From NCBI GenBank assembly GCA_910585945.1, contig CAJUHZ010000009.1:23606-87605 (forward strand): DNA of 64,000 bases. The letters run 5' to 3'. The notes below the pieces were generated by a model, which saw nothing but the letters and a program-made list of their open reading frames with translations, did no database searches and was not told the DNA's origin. Below, piece by piece: positions 7,598-16,853 of this stretch. The translations under genes and the position numbers were made by a program. Source of the stretch: an uncultured Bilophila sp. Its GTDB lineage: Bacteria; Desulfobacterota; Desulfovibrionia; Desulfovibrionales; Desulfovibrionaceae. How positions within the stretch are numbered: the first letter of the stretch is position 1; each line of letters opens with the position of its first letter.

Positions 7598-8902
7598 CTA
7601 TTTCAGCGAATCCGCGTAAAGTTCAATGACATGCTTGACGGTCACGGCGTCGTTGTTGGCGGCCAGCACGTCTGCAAGCTGCATCATGCAGGCGGGGCAG
7701 GCGGCGGCCACCACATCGGCGCCGCTGGCGACCACATTGTCCCGCTTGCGCTGGCCGATACGGCGTGAAAGCTCGGGCTGCGTCAGCGTAAAGCTCCCGC
7801 CGCAACCACAACAACGATCGGCCTCCGCCATTTCCACCAGCTCGCATTCGGCATTCATGCGGATGAGCGTCCGGGGTTGCTGAACCACGCCAAGCGACGT
7901 CCTCAAATGGCACGACTCGTGGTAGGTGACCTTGGTCTTTCCCCTCGGGTGCCCCTTGGTTTTGGGGCGAACCTTGAGCACATCCACAAGGAACGCATTG
8001 ATATCCATGGCTTTCAGAGAAAGTTCATTGGTCGCGTCCCGGTACCTGTAGGGCAGATCCGTCTTCGCGCAGATCTGCGGCCAGAGATCCCGAATGGTGG
8101 CCGTGCAGGATGAACAGGGGGTGACGATATAATCGAACGAACCTTCCTTGAACACGTTGACGTTATGCCGCACCATCCGGGCAAAGCCGTCCATGTCGCC
8201 CGACGCCAGGGCGGGAATGCCGCAACAGGCGAAGTTGTCGGGCAGATACACCCCCACCTCGTGATGATCGAAGACCTTGAGGCAGGCTTCGGCCATGTCC
8301 GTATACACCTTGTCCCCCAGGCAGCCGGGGAAAAAGGCCACCTTGAGACGGCTCTTGCCCTTGGGGGTGTTCAGCCGCCCCACCCTGGCGGAAAGCGGGG
8401 TCGCCGCAAGGGGCGGCATGTGCCGATCGCCGAGAAATGGCGAGAGCAAGGGGGCGCGGCAGGTGTTTTGCGCGTTTTCCTCCTGCCTGAGGAAACACTT
8501 CTGGAGAGGCGAGGTCACGCGCATGAGAGCGGCAAAAAGACGCGGGTTGGGCAACAGCGTGCGGAACAGCGCCTTTTTCAGGGGGGAAAGCCCCTTGTAC
8601 TCGGCCACAATGGCCCGTGCTTCCATGAAAATCTCAAGGATGGACACCCCGGAGGGACAGTTCGCCTGGCAGGAGCCGCACAAAAGGCAGCGATCAAGCT
8701 TGTCGCTTACGGCGTCGGGGTCGTCGATCATCTTCCGGGCCAGATTTTCCAGCAGGGCGATTTTGCCGCGGGTGACGTCCGCCTCCATGAACGTGGCTCC
8801 ATACACCGGGCAAACCGCCTGGCACATGCCGCACTTCATGCACGCGGCCAGCTTGTCATCCAGGGCTGTCAGCGCCTTGGTCAGGAGATTGAGATCATCC
8901 AT
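7598..8902 (-). CDS. (Fe-S)-binding oxidoreductase subunit (GlcF/lactate dehydrogenase type)
   Basis: This 434-residue subunit carries two N-terminal 4Fe-4S motifs, CMKCGMCQAVCP (about 16-27) and CLLCGSCQANCP (about 70-81). Two CCG domains follow, with CCGIPAL near 226 and DRCCGCGGSFTL near 360. It resembles GlcF, which passes electrons from the flavin subunit to the quinone pool or another membrane acceptor. Its ATG at 8902 is one base after the stop of the flavoprotein gene, with the ribosome binding site inside that gene's end, so the two are translationally linked. In sulfate reducers such pairs oxidise D-lactate or glycolate; the substrate is not decided by the sequence. Confidence 0.9.
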   Translation of the reverse strand: MDDLNLLTKALTALDDKLAACMKCGMCQAVCPVYGATFMEADVTRGKIALLENLARKMIDDPDAVSDKLDRCLLCGSCQANCPSGVSILEIFMEARAIVAEYKGLSPLKKALFRTLLPNPRLFAALMRVTSPLQKCFLRQEENAQNTCRAPLLSPFLGDRHMPPLAATPLSARVGRLNTPKGKSRLKVAFFPGCLGDKVYTDMAEACLKVFDHHEVGVYLPDNFACCGIPALASGDMDGFARMVRHNVNVFKEGSFDYIVTPCSSCTATIRDLWPQICAKTDLPYRYRDATNELSLKAMDINAFLVDVLKVRPKTKGHPRGKTKVTYHESCHLRTSLGVVQQPRTLIRMNAECELVEMAEADRCCGCGGSFTLTQPELSRRIGQRKRDNVVASGADVVAAACPACMMQLADVLAANNDAVTVKHVIELYADSLK

Positions 8903-8903
8903 A

Positions 8904-10289
8904 CTAGACTCCCACAAGCTTCGTGGGGTTGAGCAGCCCCTTGGGATCGAGCGCCTTGCGCAAGCGGCGCGAAAACATGATGGACCCGCGCGACGTTTCC
9001 TTTTCCAGCCATTTGGCTTTGGCCGTGCCGATGCCGTGCTCGCCCGAAAGCGTGCCGCCGAGTTCCAGCGCCGCGTTGAAAATGGCGTCCACAGCCTGTT
9101 CCACCCGCTCGAACTCCGCCTTGTCCCGCCTGTCGCACAGAATGCAGGGGTGGAGATTGCCGTCGCCCGCGTGCCCGAAGGTGCCCATGGTCACGTTGAA
9201 CTGTTTGGCGATCCCCTCCAGCGCCTCAATCATGGCCGGAATTTTGGAACGCGGAACCGTGGCGTCCTCAAGCACGATGGTCGGACGATTGCGGGCAAGC
9301 GCCGGCAGGGCGGCGCGGCGCGCTTCCCAGATTTTCTTCTTTTCCTCCACGTTCGCGGCCGTCACAATGCCGGACGCGCCGCAAGCCTGGAGCACGCGTT
9401 CCACCTCGGCGGCGTCGTCCGCAACCTGGGCCGGGTGCCCGTCCAGCTCGATGAGCAGCACGGCCGCGGCGTCACGCGGAAGGCCGATCTGGGTGTAATC
9501 TTCCACATAATTGATTGTGGCGTGATCCAGAAACTCCAGGGTGCAGGGCACGACGTGCGCCGCGATGATCCCCGCCACCGCCTCGGAAGCCTTGCGCATG
9601 TCGCTGAACATCGCGGTCATGGCCCGGGACGCCTTGGGCGGGGGGACAAGCTTGAGCACGGCCTTGGTGATGATGCCAAGAGTGCCTTCCGATGCGCTCA
9701 TCAGACCGGCGATATTGTAGCCCGTCACGCACTTGACCGTACGCGAACCCGTGCGAACCAGTTCGCCGGTCGTGTCGTACAGCTCAAGCCCCATGACGTA
9801 ATCCTTGGTGACCCCGTACTTGAGGCCGCGCAGGCCGCCCGAGCTTTCCGCAATGTTCCCGCCGATGGTCGACACGGCCTGGGAACCGGGATCAGGCGGA
9901 TAAAAAAGGTTCTTGCCGGCGGCGGTCGCCGCCAGGGCGGCGGTGACGACGCCCGGTTCCACAACGGCGTAGAGATCTTCCTCGTTGATCTCGAGAATCC
10001 TGTTCAGGGCGGTGGTGACGATGACCACGGTGCGCGGGCTGTCGGGAACCGTCCCGCCGGACAGGTTCGTTCCCGCGCCGCGGATCGTCATGGGCAACCC
10101 CTCGTCGTAGCAGCGCCGCAGAAGCATGCCGATGTGCTCGGCATGAGTGGGCCGCAGGACAAGCCCCGGCGTCACGGGTGGCAGCACGGCCGAATCGTAG
10201 GCGTAGCTCTGCCGGTCCGCCTCACTGGTGAACACGTTTTCTTTGCCGATAAGCTTTTCGAATTCCTTGATGAGCGATGCGCTGGGCAT
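8904..10289 (-). CDS. FAD-linked D-lactate/glycolate dehydrogenase (GlcD type)
   Basis: This 461-residue flavoprotein is of the vanillyl-alcohol-oxidase/PCMH fold. The FAD pyrophosphate loop is TIRGAGTNLSGG (about 60-71). GSQAVSTIGGNIAESSGG and YGVTKDYVMGLE (about 130-165) complete the FAD site. The C-terminal oxidase domain contains GTFGHAGDGNLHPCI and SGEHGIGTAKA, which carry His residues used by GlcD and D-lactate dehydrogenases. The enzyme oxidises a 2-hydroxy acid to a 2-oxo acid and hands electrons to the adjacent Fe-S subunit. The start ATG (10289) is preceded by CGGGAGGAACCC, a strong ribosome binding site. It probably heads the three-gene unit ending at 7473. Confidence 0.92.
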   Translation of the reverse strand: MPSASLIKEFEKLIGKENVFTSEADRQSYAYDSAVLPPVTPGLVLRPTHAEHIGMLLRRCYDEGLPMTIRGAGTNLSGGTVPDSPRTVVIVTTALNRILEINEEDLYAVVEPGVVTAALAATAAGKNLFYPPDPGSQAVSTIGGNIAESSGGLRGLKYGVTKDYVMGLELYDTTGELVRTGSRTVKCVTGYNIAGLMSASEGTLGIITKAVLKLVPPPKASRAMTAMFSDMRKASEAVAGIIAAHVVPCTLEFLDHATINYVEDYTQIGLPRDAAAVLLIELDGHPAQVADDAAEVERVLQACGASGIVTAANVEEKKKIWEARRAALPALARNRPTIVLEDATVPRSKIPAMIEALEGIAKQFNVTMGTFGHAGDGNLHPCILCDRRDKAEFERVEQAVDAIFNAALELGGTLSGEHGIGTAKAKWLEKETSRGSIMFSRRLRKALDPKGLLNPTKLVGV

Positions 10290-10495
10290 GGGTTCCTCCC
10301 GGAAAAAATGGAAAACGCTCCGCTGGATGTACTTCCATAGCCTTTCCCGGCAGGCGCGTCAAACGCGGCTGTTCGAGCGGACAAAGAGCCGCTTGACCAG
10401 CCGGGGCAAGCCCTTATACAGATGCCGGCACGGGTATCCGCGCGCCGTCCCGCAAGGGACGACGTGATCGGTAAAAACCTCCCGGAGGTTTGCTG

Positions 10496-12154
10496 ATGCC
10501 TTCTTCCCTCCCCTCCCCGGGCGAAATGGCCGCCTGGGATCGCGCCGCCGCGGCGCTCGGCCTGCCGGAAGCCATGCTGATGGAAAACGCGGCAAGGGAA
10601 GCCCTGCTCGCCCTTGCGGACGAAGCGGGCGACCTGACAGGAGCCTCGATCCTCCTGCTCATGGGCGGCGGCAACAACGGCGGCGATGCGGCCTGCCTGG
10701 CCCGTCACCTGCTTGACGCTGGCGCGCGGCCCGTGGTGATGCACACGCGGCCGCTCGCGCGGAGCAGGGGGGCGGCCGGGCGACACGCGCGCCTCGCCCG
10801 GCGTTGCGGCGTCCGCTTCAGCCCCGTGCCGGCCGGGGACGCCCCGGATCTCTTCCGAATTCTTGAGCGCGAAGCCCCGGACATCATTGTGGACGGCCTG
10901 CTCGGAACCGGTTTTTCGGGGAATCTCCGGCCGCGGGAAGAACGGCTTGTCGCCGCGCTCAACGCCTGGCGGGAGAAGGCCTTCATCTTTGCCCTGGACA
11001 TCCCGTCGGGCCTGAACGGACTCACCGGCCGCCCCCTGCCCGCGGCCGTGCGCGCGCACGCCACCGTGGCCTTCGAGGCCGCCAAGCCCGGTCTTGTTCT
11101 GCCGGAGGCCGCGCCCTGGGTGGGGCGGCTGCATGTGCGCCGCATCGGCATTCCGCACTGTGTGCGAGAGGCTCTGCCCGCTTCGTTTCGCCTGCTCGAC
11201 GCCGGAATGGCCGCGCGCTTCCCCCGGCCTTCTCCCTTGCAACACAAGGGAACGGCCGGCCGCGTCCTTGTCATCGGCGGATCCATTGGCCCCGGGGGCG
11301 ATCTGACAGGCGCGGCGCGTCTCGCCGCCCTGGCCGCCCTGCGCGCCGGGGCGGGGCTTGTCAGCGTGGCCGCGCCAGCCGGAATCTGCGCCGAAATCAA
11401 GGCCGGATGCCCGGACATCATGATGCGCCCCCTCGGCCCGGAAGGGACACGACGCTGGTCCCCGGATCTGAAGGACGAAATCCTCGGTCGCCTTGCGGAC
11501 TGCGACGTCGCCGTGATCGGCCCCGGCATGGGGCGCGAGGAGGCCACGGCCGCGCTGACGCGAGACGTGCTGGCCGCGCCTGGCCAGCGCCCGCCTCTCG
11601 TCATTGATGCGGACGCCCTGCACGCCCTTGCCCGCAACCCGCACGCCCCCACAGCGGCGGACGGATCGCTCGCCGGCCTTGTCCGGCCGGCCGACACGCT
11701 CACGCCCCATCCCGGCGAAGCGGCCTTTCTTCTTGGCCGCGCCAACGCGGAAGTACAGGCGGATCGCTTCGGCGCTCTCGCGGATCTGCGCGCGCTCGCT
11801 CCGGCCGTATGGCTGCTCAAGGGCGCGGGAACGCTCATTGCCGGAGGGGACGGCCCGGTGTTCATCGCCCCCTTTGCCGAACCCGCGCTGGCCGTCGGAG
11901 GCTCGGGCGACGTGCTGGCCGGCTGCCTCGCGGCGCTGCTGGGGCAGATCCGCCATGAACCGGACGCCCCCCGCCTCGCGGCTGGCCTTGCCGTGCTTCT
12001 GCACGCCGGGGCCGGGCGGCTGCTCGGCCGGCGCTTTCCCGCCCGGGGCAACACGGCCACGGACATTGCGGACGCCCTGCCCGAGGCGCGCGCCCTGTTT
12101 CTCTCACCCTCCAACCCAAGGAGTCGCTTATGTTGCGCATCACTTCCAGACTGA
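10496..12154 (+). CDS. nnr: Bifunctional NAD(P)H-hydrate epimerase / ADP-dependent NAD(P)H-hydrate dehydratase
   Basis: This 552-residue protein repairs hydrated NADH/NADPH. The N-terminal YjeF_N epimerase domain (about 1-215) has MENAAREAL and GGGNNGGDAACLARHL. The C-terminal ribokinase-like dehydratase domain (about 235-540) shows KGTAGRVLVIGGS, GPGMGR, DADALHALA, TPHPGEAAFLL, LKGAGTLIA and SGDVLAGCLAALLGQ. It starts at ATG 10496 behind GGAGG. Its last 25 bases overlap the next gene, so its final residues are encoded within the neighbour's start region. A second, separate YjeF-C-like kinase lies in the selenium cluster at 59380. Confidence 0.92.
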   Translation: MPSSLPSPGEMAAWDRAAAALGLPEAMLMENAAREALLALADEAGDLTGASILLLMGGGNNGGDAACLARHLLDAGARPVVMHTRPLARSRGAAGRHARLARRCGVRFSPVPAGDAPDLFRILEREAPDIIVDGLLGTGFSGNLRPREERLVAALNAWREKAFIFALDIPSGLNGLTGRPLPAAVRAHATVAFEAAKPGLVLPEAAPWVGRLHVRRIGIPHCVREALPASFRLLDAGMAARFPRPSPLQHKGTAGRVLVIGGSIGPGGDLTGAARLAALAALRAGAGLVSVAAPAGICAEIKAGCPDIMMRPLGPEGTRRWSPDLKDEILGRLADCDVAVIGPGMGREEATAALTRDVLAAPGQRPPLVIDADALHALARNPHAPTAADGSLAGLVRPADTLTPHPGEAAFLLGRANAEVQADRFGALADLRALAPAVWLLKGAGTLIAGGDGPVFIAPFAEPALAVGGSGDVLAGCLAALLGQIRHEPDAPRLAAGLAVLLHAGAGRLLGRRFPARGNTATDIADALPEARALFLSPSNPRSRLCCASLPD

Positions 12155-12924
12155 CCGCCGTTTTCGCCGGTTCCCTGCTTGCGTTGAGCCTGTGCGGCCC
12201 GCTGCCCGAAGCCGAAGCGGGGGCGCGCCTGGACAAAATCATGCAGACCAAAACCCTGCGCGTGGGCACTCCCGGCGACTACCGCCCCTTTTCCATGCAT
12301 GAGGACGGCAAAATCACCGGGCACGATATCGAAGTGATCGAAAAGATCGCCGGCGAACTCGGCGTCAAGGTGGAATACGTCCAGAGCAGTTGGCCGACAT
12401 TGGCCAAAGACTACGCCGACGACAAGTTCGACGTGGCGGTGGGCGGCATCACCCGCACCGGCGCGCGCTTCGCCTTTGCCGACTTCCTGCCCGCCTACGC
12501 GCCGTTCGGCAAGGTCGCGCTGGTGCGCAAGGCGGACAAAGACCGCTTCACCACCCTCGGCAGCCTCAATCAGCCCGATGTGCGCGTGATCAAAAACCCC
12601 GGCGGCTCCAATGAAATCTTTGTCGACACCCATCTGACGAAAGCCAGGGTAAGCCTGCACCCCAACAATGCCGAAATCCCGCACATGATTGCCGAAGGCA
12701 AGGGCGACGTGATGATCACCGAAACCAATGAGGCGATCATCTACAGCAAGCTGGACGAACGCCTGCACCCCGCCTTCCTCGACAATCCGCTGACGCCGGT
12801 GAACTACATGGGCTTCATGCTCCAGAAAGACGATCCGGACTATGTGCGGCTGATGAACTTCGTGTGGGATCTTCTTGGCCGGCGCGGCGAACTCGGCAAG
12901 TCCGCCGACGCCTGGCTGAAGTAA
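12130..12924 (+). CDS. Periplasmic binding-fold protein, probable cyclohexadienyl dehydratase (PheC-like)
   Basis: A 264-residue exported protein with a signal peptide (about 1-30) ending near EAEA. The family-3 solute-binding fold shows TLRVGTPGDYRPFS, FDVAVGGITRTG, RVIKNPGGSNEIFV and DVMITETNEAI. These blocks match the periplasmic cyclohexadienyl dehydratases, which convert prephenate or arogenate to phenylpyruvate or phenylalanine, more closely than amino-acid ABC binding proteins. The Glu of TETNEAI aligns with the catalytic Glu of PheC. No permease or ATPase gene adjoins, which argues against an ABC transporter. aroE lies 4 kb downstream. An ancestral amino-acid-binding function cannot be excluded. 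AAGGAG precedes the ATG. Confidence 0.65.
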   Translation: MLRITSRLTAVFAGSLLALSLCGPLPEAEAGARLDKIMQTKTLRVGTPGDYRPFSMHEDGKITGHDIEVIEKIAGELGVKVEYVQSSWPTLAKDYADDKFDVAVGGITRTGARFAFADFLPAYAPFGKVALVRKADKDRFTTLGSLNQPDVRVIKNPGGSNEIFVDTHLTKARVSLHPNNAEIPHMIAEGKGDVMITETNEAIIYSKLDERLHPAFLDNPLTPVNYMGFMLQKDDPDYVRLMNFVWDLLGRRGELGKSADAWLK

Positions 12925-12942
12925 AACAGGAGAAGTCATTTT

Positions 12943-13150
12943 GAATTATTGGGGGCTGCTCGCCCCCAAACCCCTCGGCAGGGGAATGATTCCCCTGCAC
13001 CCTCATTTGCCGGCCTGGCGCCTTGCGCCAGCCGGCCATTGCGGGAAACGCCCTATGCCCGCGCCAGACGCGCCGCGTGCGGCGCCGAAAGCGATGGCGC
13101 GGGCATGGGAATCGGTTTGCGCTTGCCGGCAAAGCCGGTTACCCTGCCCC
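12943..13150. repeat. Intergenic G+C-rich repeat element E1
   Basis: A chain of hairpins: TTGGGGGCTGCTCGCCCCCAA, then CAGGGGAATGATTCCCCTG, CCGGCCTGGCGCCTTGCGCC and GCGCCGCGTGCGGCGC. The same order of hairpins occurs, on the opposite strand, at 53592-53822 and 26822-26965. It fills the space between pheC-like and the helicase gene. Frames through it would extend the helicase ORF at its N-terminus, but the extension is made of this repeat and is not protein-like. Confidence 0.75.
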
Positions 13151-13152
13151 GC

Positions 13153-16100
13153 ATGAACGACTTTCGCGCCGACCTGCACATCCATTCGCGTTTTTCGCGC
13201 GCCACGAGCACGCGCCTGGCCATCCCCCACCTCGCGGCGTGGGCCATGATCAAGGGCCTGGCCGTGGTGGGCACGGGCGATTTCACGCACCCCGCCTGGC
13301 GGGAAGAACTGGAACGCGATCTTGTCCCTGACGAGGCAAGCGGCCTGTACCGGCCGCGCAAGCCGCCGACAGACGCCGACGTGGCCGCGGAAATTCCCGG
13401 CTTCGGCCGCCCCGGCGGCGCGACGGAAGCGCCGCTCTTTCTCCTCCAGACGGAAATCAGCTCCATCTACAAGCGGGGCGGCGTGGTGCGCAAGGTCCAC
13501 AACCTTGTGTTCATGCCCGATCTGGACAGCGTGGACGCCCTCAACCGCAAGCTCGCCGCCGTGGGCAACCTGGCTTCGGACGGACGGCCGATCCTCGGGC
13601 TTGATTCGGAACGTCTCCTGGAAATGGTCCTGGAAACAAATGAACGCGGCGTGCTCATCCCCGCCCATGTCTGGACGCCGTGGTTCGCGCTTTTCGGCTC
13701 CAAATCGGGGTTCGACGCTCTGGAAGACTGCTTCGGCGCGTTGTCGTCGCACATTTTCGCCCTGGAAACCGGGCTTTCCTCCGATCCGGACATGAACCGC
13801 CTGTGGAGCAGGCTGGATCGCTATGTGCTGATCTCGAATTCCGACGCGCATTCCGGCGAAAACCTGGGACGCGAAGCCAACCTGTTCGGCGGAACGCCTT
13901 CCTACGACGGCATTTTCAGCGCCCTGCGCCGTGCGGCGGGCATTCCCCGCGGGCAGGCGAACGGAGCAGACAAACCCAATGAAACCGACAAGGGAGCCTG
14001 CGTCTACCGGGGCACGCTGGAATTCTTCCCCGAAGAGGGAAAATACCACCTCGACGGACACCGCGCCTGCAATGTGGCGCTGGATCCCAAAGAGTCGAAA
14101 CAGCTTGGCGATATCTGCCCTGTCTGCGGCAAGCCGCTCACCGTGGGCGTGCTGCACCGGGTTCTTGATCTTGCGGATCGTGATGAACCGGCCTACGCGC
14201 CCGACGAAGCCCGCTTTGCCTCCCTCATCCCCCTGCCCGAACTGCTGGGCGAACTTTTGGGCGTGGGGGCCAAGAGCCGCAAGGTTCGCCTCCGGCAGGC
14301 CGAACTGACCTCCCGTTTCGGTTCCGAGCTTGACATCCTCCATACCGTGTCGGAAGCGGATCTGCGCGCGCACTGGGATGCGCTTGGCGAGGCTGTGGCC
14401 CGGATGCGTGCGGGCCGGGTCTTCCGCCAGGCGGGATACGACGGAGAGTACGGGGTGGTGCGGGTTTTTGATCCGCGGGAACGCGCCGATTTCGCCGTGG
14501 GACGCATTCACGCCGGGTCTCTCCTCAACCCCGCGCTCCCCCTTTCGCCCACCCTCGCCGTACCCGGATCCGGCCTGCCGATTCCGACGCGCACGGCGCA
14601 CGGCCCCCAGACAGGCCAGGCAGGGAAATCGGGACGCGGCCGCCCCCCGAAACAGGCTGGACCATCCCTCTGGGATGCCGTGCCCGCCCCGCACGACGCG
14701 GCCGCCCGGCAGGCGGCAGATCCCGAAACGCCCCCCTCCACAGGTTCGGACGCCGCCGCATCAGGCGATCCGGTCTTCGCCTACTCCGCGGATCAGCAGC
14801 GCGCCATTGACGCCGGGCCGCACCCGGTGCTCGTTGTGGCCGGCCCCGGCGCGGGAAAAACACGCACCCTTGTCGGACGCGCCACACGGCTCCTGACAGC
14901 GTCCGATCCGCTCCATCGCGTTGCGGCCGAACAGATCCTGGCCGTCACCTTCACGCGGCGCGCAGCTGGCGAATTGCGCGAGCGGCTGGCCCAAAATCTG
15001 ACCCAAAAACTGGCCCCAAAACTGGCACGGACCCCGGGCGACAGCCCTCTCGTCGATATCCCGCGCGCTGACACGCTGCACGCCATCGCCCTCTCGCAAT
15101 GGACGTCTGCGGAGCCTGAAGCCGCAAAGCCCGAAATGGAACCGGAGACGCAGCCGGGGCTGACATCGGGAGCAGACGCCGGCACTGACGGAACGAACAG
15201 CGAGAACATGCGCCAGCCGGGCAACGCATCCCTGCCGGCCGTGCTTTCGGAGGAAGCGGCACGCGCCGTCTTCACCAAAGCCAACCCGGATCGCCCGGCC
15301 GCCGAACTGCGTGCGGCCTGGAACCGGCTGTCCCTGGCTCGCGAACGACTGGAAGATCTTCATGCCGTGCCCGAATTTCCGGATCTGCCGGACATGGCGG
15401 CCCGTTACGCGGCGTGCAAGAAAGCCGCCCATCTGGCGGACTACACGGATCTGCTCGAACATTGGCTCAAGGCGCTCACCGCCACGCGCGCCCCGTCGCC
15501 CTGGACCGAAATTCTGGTGGACGAAATCCAGGACCTCTCGCCCCTTCAGGTGGCCGTGATCCGCGCCTTGTTGCCGCCTTCCGGCCGCGGCTTTTTCGGC
15601 ATCGGCGATCCGGATCAGGCCGTATACGGCTTCCGCGGGGCGCATCCTGACGTTCGCGCCGCCCTGACCGCGGCCTGGCCCGATCTGGAAACCGTGACCC
15701 TGCGCGAAAGCCACCGATCCGCATCAGGCATTCTGGATTCCGCATCCGCCCTGCTTGGCGCGGCTTCGGCCTGCGGCCGCCTTCTCCCCACACGGAAAGA
15801 AAGCGCCGTGCTGCACGAATTCGACGCGCCGGACGCCGCACGGGAAGCCGCCTGGGTGGCCGAACAGATCACCCGTCTGCTCGGAGCCACATCACATACC
15901 CTGCTTGACGCCCGCGCCGGGCGCAACGCCGCGGCCCGCATTCCGGACGCCGCGCTTTCCTCGCCGTGCAGTCCGGGCGATCTGGCCGTGCTCGTGCGCA
16001 TGAAAAGCCTGATCCCGCCCCTGCACGCCGCACTTGAACGCCGGGGCATTCCCTGTTCGGTTCCGGAAAACGCGCCCTTTTGGGAGGAGCCGCGCGTCGG

Positions 16101-16749
16101 CCTGATCCTGAGCCTGGCGGGCCGGCGTTTCGGCCGCCCCTGGGGCGCTGGCCCGGAACAGGAGCTTGCCGCTGTTTCTCCCGACGCCCTGCCCGACAGC
16201 CTGTGGCGGCAAGGGCCGGCCGCGCTGCTGGCGCATCTGGAAAACACGCCTCCCTTTGATCCGCTCTTCCGCGAATCCGCCGCGTTCGCCGCCCTTGTCC
16301 GCGCCTACAGGGAACAGGGTTCCTGGGAGGCTCTGCTTGAGTGGACAAGCCTGCGCCAGGAGCTTGATCTTGTCCGCGCGGAGGCGGAACAGGTCCAGAT
16401 CATGACCCTGCACGCGGCCAAGGGGCTGGAATTTCGCGCGGTTTTTCTGCCAGCCCTGGAAGAGGGCCTCCTCCCGTTCTTTGGGCCGGAAGCGCTTGCG
16501 AAGATGAAGGAAACGGATCGCCCCGCCCCCGCCCACGAGAACGCCGCCGAGGAAAGGCGACTGTTCTATGTAGGGCTGACGCGCGCCAAAGAAGCGGTCT
16601 TTCTCAGCCACGCCGCCCGGCGGACCCTGTACGGGCGGGAACTGCGTCTGCCGGCTTCCCGCTTTCTCGCTGACGTGGAGCGTTTTTTCCGGCACAGCCG
16701 GCTGATCCGGCATACCCGGACCACCGCCCGGCAAATGTCGCTGTTCTGA
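13153..16749 (+). CDS. EndoQ-like PHP endonuclease fused to UvrD-type helicase
   Basis: This is a 1198-residue two-module protein. Residues 1-445 resemble archaeal endonuclease Q: the PHP metal site shows DLHIHSRFSR (H9, H11), GTGDFTHP, HVWTPWF and SNSDAHSGENLG. A zinc-ribbon-like HRAC with CPVC pair sits at about 300-322, and GYDGEYGVVRVFD at about 425. A proline-rich, low-complexity linker follows (446-535). Residues 537-1198 form an SF1A helicase with AGPGAGKTRT (Walker A, about 562), DEIQDLSPLQ (Walker B, about 789), GDPDQAVYGFRGA, MTLHAAKGLEF and RRLFYVGLTRAK. EndoQ cuts 5' of deaminated bases; coupling to unwinding suggests base-damage repair. The start ATG 13153 just precedes the first PHP strand; the ribosome binding site is weak. 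Confidence 0.85.
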   Translation: MNDFRADLHIHSRFSRATSTRLAIPHLAAWAMIKGLAVVGTGDFTHPAWREELERDLVPDEASGLYRPRKPPTDADVAAEIPGFGRPGGATEAPLFLLQTEISSIYKRGGVVRKVHNLVFMPDLDSVDALNRKLAAVGNLASDGRPILGLDSERLLEMVLETNERGVLIPAHVWTPWFALFGSKSGFDALEDCFGALSSHIFALETGLSSDPDMNRLWSRLDRYVLISNSDAHSGENLGREANLFGGTPSYDGIFSALRRAAGIPRGQANGADKPNETDKGACVYRGTLEFFPEEGKYHLDGHRACNVALDPKESKQLGDICPVCGKPLTVGVLHRVLDLADRDEPAYAPDEARFASLIPLPELLGELLGVGAKSRKVRLRQAELTSRFGSELDILHTVSEADLRAHWDALGEAVARMRAGRVFRQAGYDGEYGVVRVFDPRERADFAVGRIHAGSLLNPALPLSPTLAVPGSGLPIPTRTAHGPQTGQAGKSGRGRPPKQAGPSLWDAVPAPHDAAARQAADPETPPSTGSDAAASGDPVFAYSADQQRAIDAGPHPVLVVAGPGAGKTRTLVGRATRLLTASDPLHRVAAEQILAVTFTRRAAGELRERLAQNLTQKLAPKLARTPGDSPLVDIPRADTLHAIALSQWTSAEPEAAKPEMEPETQPGLTSGADAGTDGTNSENMRQPGNASLPAVLSEEAARAVFTKANPDRPAAELRAAWNRLSLARERLEDLHAVPEFPDLPDMAARYAACKKAAHLADYTDLLEHWLKALTATRAPSPWTEILVDEIQDLSPLQVAVIRALLPPSGRGFFGIGDPDQAVYGFRGAHPDVRAALTAAWPDLETVTLRESHRSASGILDSASALLGAASACGRLLPTRKESAVLHEFDAPDAAREAAWVAEQITRLLGATSHTLLDARAGRNAAARIPDAALSSPCSPGDLAVLVRMKSLIPPLHAALERRGIPCSVPENAPFWEEPRVGLILSLAGRRFGRPWGAGPEQELAAVSPDALPDSLWRQGPAALLAHLENTPPFDPLFRESAAFAALVRAYREQGSWEALLEWTSLRQELDLVRAEAEQVQIMTLHAAKGLEFRAVFLPALEEGLLPFFGPEALAKMKETDRPAPAHENAAEERRLFYVGLTRAKEAVFLSHAARRTLYGRELRLPASRFLADVERFFRHSRLIRHTRTTARQMSLF

Positions 16750-16853
16750 CGGATCAGACCGCAACCCCGTCTCCAACCCGCCTTGTACATCTCTTTCGGG
16801 CGATTTATGAGGAACATGCGGAACATGTTTTGAATCAGACAGGAGGAATCGCC

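Noticed and set aside
10705..12939. Minus-strand 744-codon frame opposite nnr and the PheC-like gene
   Set aside because: Antisense shadow of two adjacent genes with complete motif sets on the plus strand.
12949..13152. 68-codon N-terminal extension of the EndoQ-helicase frame
   Set aside because: The extension is repeat E1 translated, without conserved residues. The PHP domain starts at the ATG at 13153.
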